A DNA stretch of 21,954 bases. It comes from Beroe ovata (lineage: Eukaryota > Ctenophora > Nuda > Beroida > Beroidae). The position numbers were made by a program, and so were the translations under genes. The notes below the pieces were generated by a model, which saw only the letters and a list, made by a program, of their open reading frames with translations, was not told the DNA's origin and ran no database searches. Below are positions 17,477 through 21,954 of the stretch, piece by piece (positions within the stretch are counted from its first letter, which is position 1; each line of letters begins with the position of its first letter). The stretch covers positions 270,173 to 292,126 of the forward strand of contig CAMPET010000003.1 of assembly GCA_946803715.1 (NCBI GenBank). The letters are read 5' to 3'.

Positions 17477-18091
17477 TGAGAAAACTTTGGACTTCTAGTT
17501 TTGCTTTGGTGGTTTTGAGTAGACTCTTGTTTTCGTGAAATGTAGCATTGAAATTTCAAATCAGGTAATTGCGAGAAGCTTAGATTAGCATAATGATTAG
17601 AAGAGGGCATATCAAGCACAAGCTATTAAAAGTAAGGATGAATATTGTGCGGTGATTATGTCAAAAAGTACAAAGCTGTGGTATCCGTGTGAAAGCAGCT
17701 GTGTAAAAGTTATTGTACTTGCAATGAACACGAAGTATAGTACCTGTAGCAGCACATACACACACAACAAGCTTTGTAATATGTAAACGTGCTGTCATGA
17801 ACATCCGATAAGTCGAGTAGGAGAAGCAAGCATGTTACTTAGCATATTATGTACGACATTATATAATCATGAATGAATGATTATCAGTGGACCGGAATAA
17901 TTCACAGAATTGGACCACAGATATGCACAGTTTAGTTTTGCCAGTATAAAAACCTCTCGAGTCTCGAATGAATCGACCACCGTTTGGTAATGGTATGAAT
18001 AGCGAATGCGAGCACTCGTCTGAATTTTATTCGACTTGAGAATCACATTTTTAGAATCAAGTCTTGAGTAAGAAAGTTATAGTGTTGGCTT
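17477..18091. other. Spacer without recognisable features
   Basis: AT-rich sequence with no ORF of note on either strand, no tRNA-like box and no repeats beyond short words. I see nothing to annotate. Confidence 0.5.
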
Positions 18092-18124
18092 CACGCCCAT
18101 TGTCGGCCGAAGACAATGGGCGTG
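18092..18124. repeat. Perfect hairpin, 13-bp stem, 7-base loop
   Basis: CACGCCCATTGTC at 18092-18104 pairs exactly with 18112-18124 around the loop GGCCGAA. It is GC-rich in an AT-rich neighbourhood. It is too short for a typical animal microRNA precursor and lacks the U-run of an intrinsic terminator. It may be a small palindromic element or a structured RNA. Confidence 0.85.
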
Positions 18125-18734
18125 CATATGACTTATGAGTGGCTGTATAGTAATAACCTGACCCATGAGACTCTTTGACTTTAACCTAACCTCTCGTAAC
18201 TTTGGATGAAAATTGAAAACAGAAATGCAACTCATGCAAGTCAAAAAGAGGCATATATCGGTATTCCTTGTGCAATTCAACAGAATTTTCCACTAAGGAT
18301 AATTGGTGTCACCCTCGAATTCCATGTTATAGGGGTTGTACAACCGAACAAAGCGCGCAAGTGCGGTAGAAACGAGATATGAAAGTGATCATCAATCAAA
18401 GATAGAGTGTAGTTGAGCGAGTACACGAGTTTGTTATATTGACTGCTTGTAATAACCATGGAGTGCTTGTTAAGTCGAGTAGTCAATTGTGCTGCTGCGG
18501 CTGCATCACAAAACCATCATTTTCTTCGTATACACAATATCAGCAATGATTAGCTGCTGAATGCTGATGTACATAACACTCACATGATAATTCAGCATGG
18601 ATATCGAACATGGAGGTTTCTGCCCTAGAGTGAGGAAATCATGATATGAGTCATGTTTTGGAACTGTGTTTCGGTACTATGTTTCGGTGCTAGCAGTCTT
18701 GACTCTTGAAACGAACTACAATCAGATAAATAAC
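18125..18734. other. Spacer without supported genes
   Basis: It contains only short chance ORFs on both strands, with no splice-compatible borders or family motifs. Confidence 0.45.
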
Positions 18735-18902
18735 ATGTCTTCCTTACCTAGTAGTTCGAGAAAAGTCCGATTTTTTGCAGATAATGCAGACAGCAGTTTC
18801 ATGACGTGTGCCCAAATAGATACATGGTTTCAACGTGACACTGTCTTGACGTATTTCCTAAGAATAGCACGTACTGCCACGGTCATACGTCCCATGGCGT
18901 AA
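18735..18902 (+). CDS. Possible small ORF, unrecognised (55 aa)
   Basis: ATG in the context taacATGT opens MSSLPSSSRKVRFFADNADS and ends IRPMA at TAA. Two AATAAA-type hexamers follow on the same strand (19166-19171 and near 19199). I recognise no domain; a Cys and a Trp are the only notable residues. It could be a chance ORF; the downstream signals are the main reason to list it. Confidence 0.2.
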   Translation: MSSLPSSSRKVRFFADNADSSFMTCAQIDTWFQRDTVLTYFLRIARTATVIRPMA

Positions 18903-20058
18903 TGTGATGGCGTAACAGCATTATCGCCTATTTACAGCGACTGTTGTCCTGTAGAAAACTACTTGGTGACATGTTTCTGACTGATGCGATGCGCGTCATT
19001 ACAGTGCACCGTGTCTTGGACGAAAGTAGTGCAGGATGAATGTCTTGATGTGTAAGAGTGAGAAAAGTGGGCCATGATTATTGATTATAACCCTAATCCA
19101 AGGCGCTCTGATCTGCGTCGCTGACCTCTGAATTGTCTTTGTACAGTTCAGTTATTGATGGGAGAAATAAAACAAACGGTATTATCAGTTTAAACTAAAA
19201 TAAATAAACAACAATTTTCTAATTTTGCTTCAAAATACATGATATACCAACTCAAATTAAATCAAATATATCCATGGTTATCTCATCCATCTTTACTACG
19301 CGATTTCTGGGCCCTCCAAATGCTATCCAAATGTCAGGATTTCTCTCTTGCTTCATGATGAGAATATTTACTCGAATTTTTTGAACGATCGTTTTGCTTC
19401 TATAGTTCTCAAATGTTTAGCCTGCCCAATATTTATATAGCGCTTTGAAAACCGCTTCGATTGAAGAGATCGACGGAAAATCGATAATAGCCCATAAAGG
19501 CCGTACTCCAACAATTTTTACCTCCTTGAGCTAAAATGATATAATAATTATCACTTATAATTATCACTCATTAACTTAATAATAATGTACAACATAACCT
19601 GGTAATATAGAATATGCAGCATGCTTTTTTAGAAATATCTAAAATATATGATAGCTATAAGCTGTTGTGTGATCATGAAACCCAAAAGTTTGAGAATTTG
19701 TGTGAATGTGCGTGAAAGTGCTCTAACATCATAGTATCAATATCATACACCTATAGAATTTTAATATTCTTTTGGGTCATTTTATAGAAAACCATGTTCC
19801 TATGTATCACTCTAGGTTTTTTCATACATGCAGTTTCTAGGTCACAGTCTTGTTAGGTTTTTCGGGGAATTTCCCCCATTCCCCTGTCTCGCAAATCAAA
19901 TGCCAGATACTAGTAACACAAACCTAGCTTGTTATATCCAAACATAGCATGAGTAACAATAGTTTTCTGTCCGCATAATCTCCCTAGTATGTCACAATGA
20001 CGTTGCCATGACGTCACTACATGACATCACACCCCTACTTCTCTCTCACTCGAACTGT
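18903..20058. other. Spacer, AT-rich, CRE-like cluster at the right end
   Basis: 1.1 kb without a gene. TGACGT at 19998-20003 and the full palindrome TGACGTCA at 20009-20016, with a further tgacatca at 20022-20029, lie just beyond the stop of the next minus-strand gene. The words aataatta, attatcac and tataatta recur at 19535-19590. No long terminal repeats or transposase remnants were seen. Confidence 0.4.
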
Positions 20059-20713
20059 TCACCTGCTGAGAGCAGGCAGGTTGCCAGGTTTCTGTGTCTC
20101 CTGCTGGCTGGACACAGCTGGAACAGTGGATGAGAAGAGAGACTGGTGAGAGCTAGCCGGGAAGGTGACACTAGTTTGGAACTTAGTGTTGGAGAAGGAG
20201 GGTAGGAAGTTGAGGAGGGGGTGAGTGGTTTTGGAGGCGGTGGTGGAAGAGGTGGAGGAGGGGAAGGTGGAAGAGGTGGTCACGTTTGGGACACCCAGCA
20301 GTGAGAAGTTCTGGGTCACCAGGTTGGACAGGGAGAAGGGACCCCCGATACCACCCCCACCACTTGGTTTAGGTGGGTTTTCAGCAGTAATTGAGGTGGG
20401 AGAAGTGGAGATGGCAGCTGTTGTTCCGTCTACACCAGCTGCTGGGCGAGTCGGCGTGTTATAGGAGATGTGGGTCTGGTTGTGTTATTCATATTAAATG
20501 CAATTGGAAATTGGGAACTGAAGCTCATTATGATCAGTGATGTCGTCAGTCCTCACCTCTGTCAGGTACAGCGAGTTTGGGAATCTTGGACACAAAGCTG
20601 GACAGGTTGGTGGTCGAGAGTGCGGAGTTGTTTGTCAGGTACTCTATCCCGGAGAGAGCCATGCTGGGTCGCTTGCGCGGCATCACGGGGGAGAAAGCTG
20701 TCAGCTGCATGTC
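20059..20713 (-). CDS. Unrecognised Ser/Thr/Pro-rich protein, last two exons (5' end not found)
   Basis: The exon 20713-20557 (acceptor tttcag, donor AGAG|gtgagg) encodes DMQLTAFSPVMPRKRPSMAL, GIEYLTNNSALSTTNLSSFV and on to IPKLAVPDR. It is followed in phase 1 by the exon 20441-20059, which encodes a Gly-rich turn (PSGGGGIGGPF), NLVTQNFSLLGVPNVT and then a long Ser/Thr/Pro tail with Phe spaced through it, ending NLPALSR and TGA. About 178 residues are visible. The tail is probably disordered and could belong to a nuclear or scaffold protein, but I recognise no family. The stop lies inside CAG|gtgaac, a fair donor, so the last exon might in fact be internal. No upstream exon could be placed between 20714 and the right edge. 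Confidence 0.55.
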
Positions 20714-21258
20714 CTGAAACACACACACACGTCATGTCAGGATTGAAATTAGGAGTTAATTTCCTAGCTGTAGACACCTCATATGACAAATTACAGACAA
20801 TATATAACACGTAGAGGGGGGGGGGTACAAGTGTCGGGTAGACACATGTGTGACACTGTGTGACACTCAACGAGACACACACACTCACACAGGGGGAAGG
20901 GGGTAATCCACCCGACACTGATAATTTGCAGTGAAAAGTCCTGCAGGAGTGTAATCATGTGGGACTGTCCAATTAGTGAAATGCATGCGCAGGGTCATCT
21001 TATGAGGTAGAGATAGCGTGTCCGCACATGACGGTATCACACACAAACACACACTCATACATATTGTGTTCTTTAATCCTTTCAACACACTCATATAAAA
21101 CAAAGTGTCAGATTGAGGTGTTGACACATGACACATTTGCGGAGTCACGTGACCAGCGAACAGCAGCGGCAGCAGCAGCTGTTTGCAGAACCGCTCTCCC
21201 TCTCTCTCTCTCTCTGCTGAGATCAGCGGGTGATAAGCAGATGATCGTGACACAGATC
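20714..21258. other. Intron or 5' flank of the Ser/Thr/Pro-rich gene
   Basis: It holds runs of ca and ac, a G10 run at 20816-20825, and a second inverted pair (agtgtcgggt near 20830 and acccgacact near 20911). A tandem ctct stretch lies near 21198-21215. The ORFs here are driven by these repeats. No exon is supported. Confidence 0.4.
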
Positions 21259-21305
21259 ACAGGGTGGTACCCCCTCCGGGAGAGTGGTGCCTGGTACCAC
21301 CCTGT
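21259..21305. repeat. Inverted repeat, 13-bp stem, 21-base loop
   Basis: ACAGGGTGGTACC at 21259-21271 is the exact reverse complement of 21293-21305. The loop is 21272-21292. The arms contain the palindrome GGTACC. Confidence 0.8.
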
Positions 21306-21870
21306 TCCTCCTGGTCCTACACCATGTCTCACACTTTGTTGAGAGAGGGAGAGGTGACTATAATCGTGTCGCTGATTGTTTCAACAGCTTCCCCCCTCTC
21401 AGTACCCCTGTCTCTGCTCACTATAGTATCGTGGTGTGAGTCACTAGATTCCTCCCGTCTCTATAATCACGGTTTTAACTGGCCAGTGGCTATCATGGGC
21501 TATAGCTCGCCATCTCTTATGGGCTATAGGGTATGTTGGAGTAGTGTGGGTCAGTTTCAACAGCACAGACGATCATGACGAAACTCTTCCTTAACTCTTA
21601 TCCTAATTCTATTCGTTCCAGAATACCCATCTTATCTTCACATCCAGCTTCTTTATCTCACGGTTTCTTGGGGGACACTTCCAAATCCACTCAGCTCCCA
21701 TTTCCCCTCACCCCAGTCCCCACTCTACCAGTAACACCGGGTTGTCACCCCTATAACTCCCCTATAACTCCGGGCACACAGTAGTAGGTAATGGGAGAGG
21801 AGGAGGGCTATTTTTTTAAAACACACGAACAGGTTCTGCTGCGCGCGTGACTGAGTAGGGTCTACAACAC
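21306..21870. other. Right-end spacer, no supported gene
   Basis: A plus-strand ORF at 21575-21784 is Pro/Ser/Thr-rich and is preceded by a fair acceptor (cgttccag at 21617-21624), so it could be a last exon. Nothing upstream joins to it, so I leave it uncalled. The rest is pyrimidine-rich with short direct words such as gggctatag (21497-21530). Confidence 0.35.
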
Positions 21871-21876
21871 TTCCTT

Positions 21877-21877
21877 G

Positions 21878-21941
<64 letters not shown>
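21877..21941. repeat. Compound (CT)n-(CA)n microsatellite
   Basis: About eight CT units run directly into about 25 CA units, ending in an A-rich stretch at the window edge. Typical of animal nuclear DNA and likely variable in length. The minus-strand Val-Cys ORF here is a product of the repeat. Confidence 0.95.
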
Positions 21942-21943
<2 letters not shown>

Positions 21944-21954
21944 AAAAGAAAAAG

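Noticed and set aside
20225-20464. Plus-strand ORF rich in Val, Glu and Gly
   Set aside because: Mirror of the Ser/Thr/Pro-coding minus strand; the ggtggaaga words are the complement of Ser/Pro codons.
21725-21940. Minus-strand ORF with a Val-Cys run
   Set aside because: Translation of the CA microsatellite.

Overview
The window reads as nuclear DNA of a multicellular animal, probably an invertebrate. Genes are split by many short introns with ordinary GT-AG borders. The recognisable families are a sodium-coupled SLC13 transporter, THEG-repeat sperm axoneme proteins and DBF4. (CA)n and (CT)n repeats and polyadenylation-type signals are also present. I cannot name the species; a sponge or another early-branching or marine invertebrate would fit, but that is a guess. 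There is no sign of operons, phage or bacterial content.

Layout. (1) 1-4615, minus strand: an SLC13-family anion/sodium symporter. I could thread 14 exons with consistent splice phases from the start codon at 4615 to the left edge, where the last ~10% runs off the window. (2) 5716-8233, minus: a THEG-repeat gene (gene B) whose 1.16-kb first exon adds an unrecognised Cys-rich, Pro/Ser-rich and Lys-rich N-terminus. (3) 8724-12176, minus: a second THEG-repeat gene (gene A), a tandem paralogue of B with matching exon lengths and phases and two candidate last exons. (4) 12772-15709, minus: a compact intronless DBF4 gene present as four overlapping fragments. They are separated by single n characters at 13101, 14039 and 15294. 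The overlaps differ by about 1%, so this looks like unmerged haplotypes of one locus rather than a gene array. (5) 16560-16776, plus: a TATA promoter and a 39-residue acidic peptide ORF with an excellent start context. (6) 17219-18902: two small unrecognised ORFs and a perfect 13-bp hairpin in otherwise featureless, fairly AT-rich DNA. (7) 20059-20713, minus: the last two exons of an unrecognised Ser/Thr/Pro-rich protein. (8) 20800-21954: hairpins and microsatellites.

The genes do not form a pathway. The two THEG genes are a local tandem duplication, probably acting in sperm flagella. DBF4 would activate CDC7 kinase at replication origins, and SLC13 would import di/tricarboxylates or sulfate with sodium. 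The items most worth a second look are the THEG fusion gene, the duplicated last exon of THEG gene A, and an 18-bp minisatellite that repeats an SLC13 splice donor in frame. All exon borders were read by eye from splice consensus, reading phase and family similarity; none is backed by transcript data.
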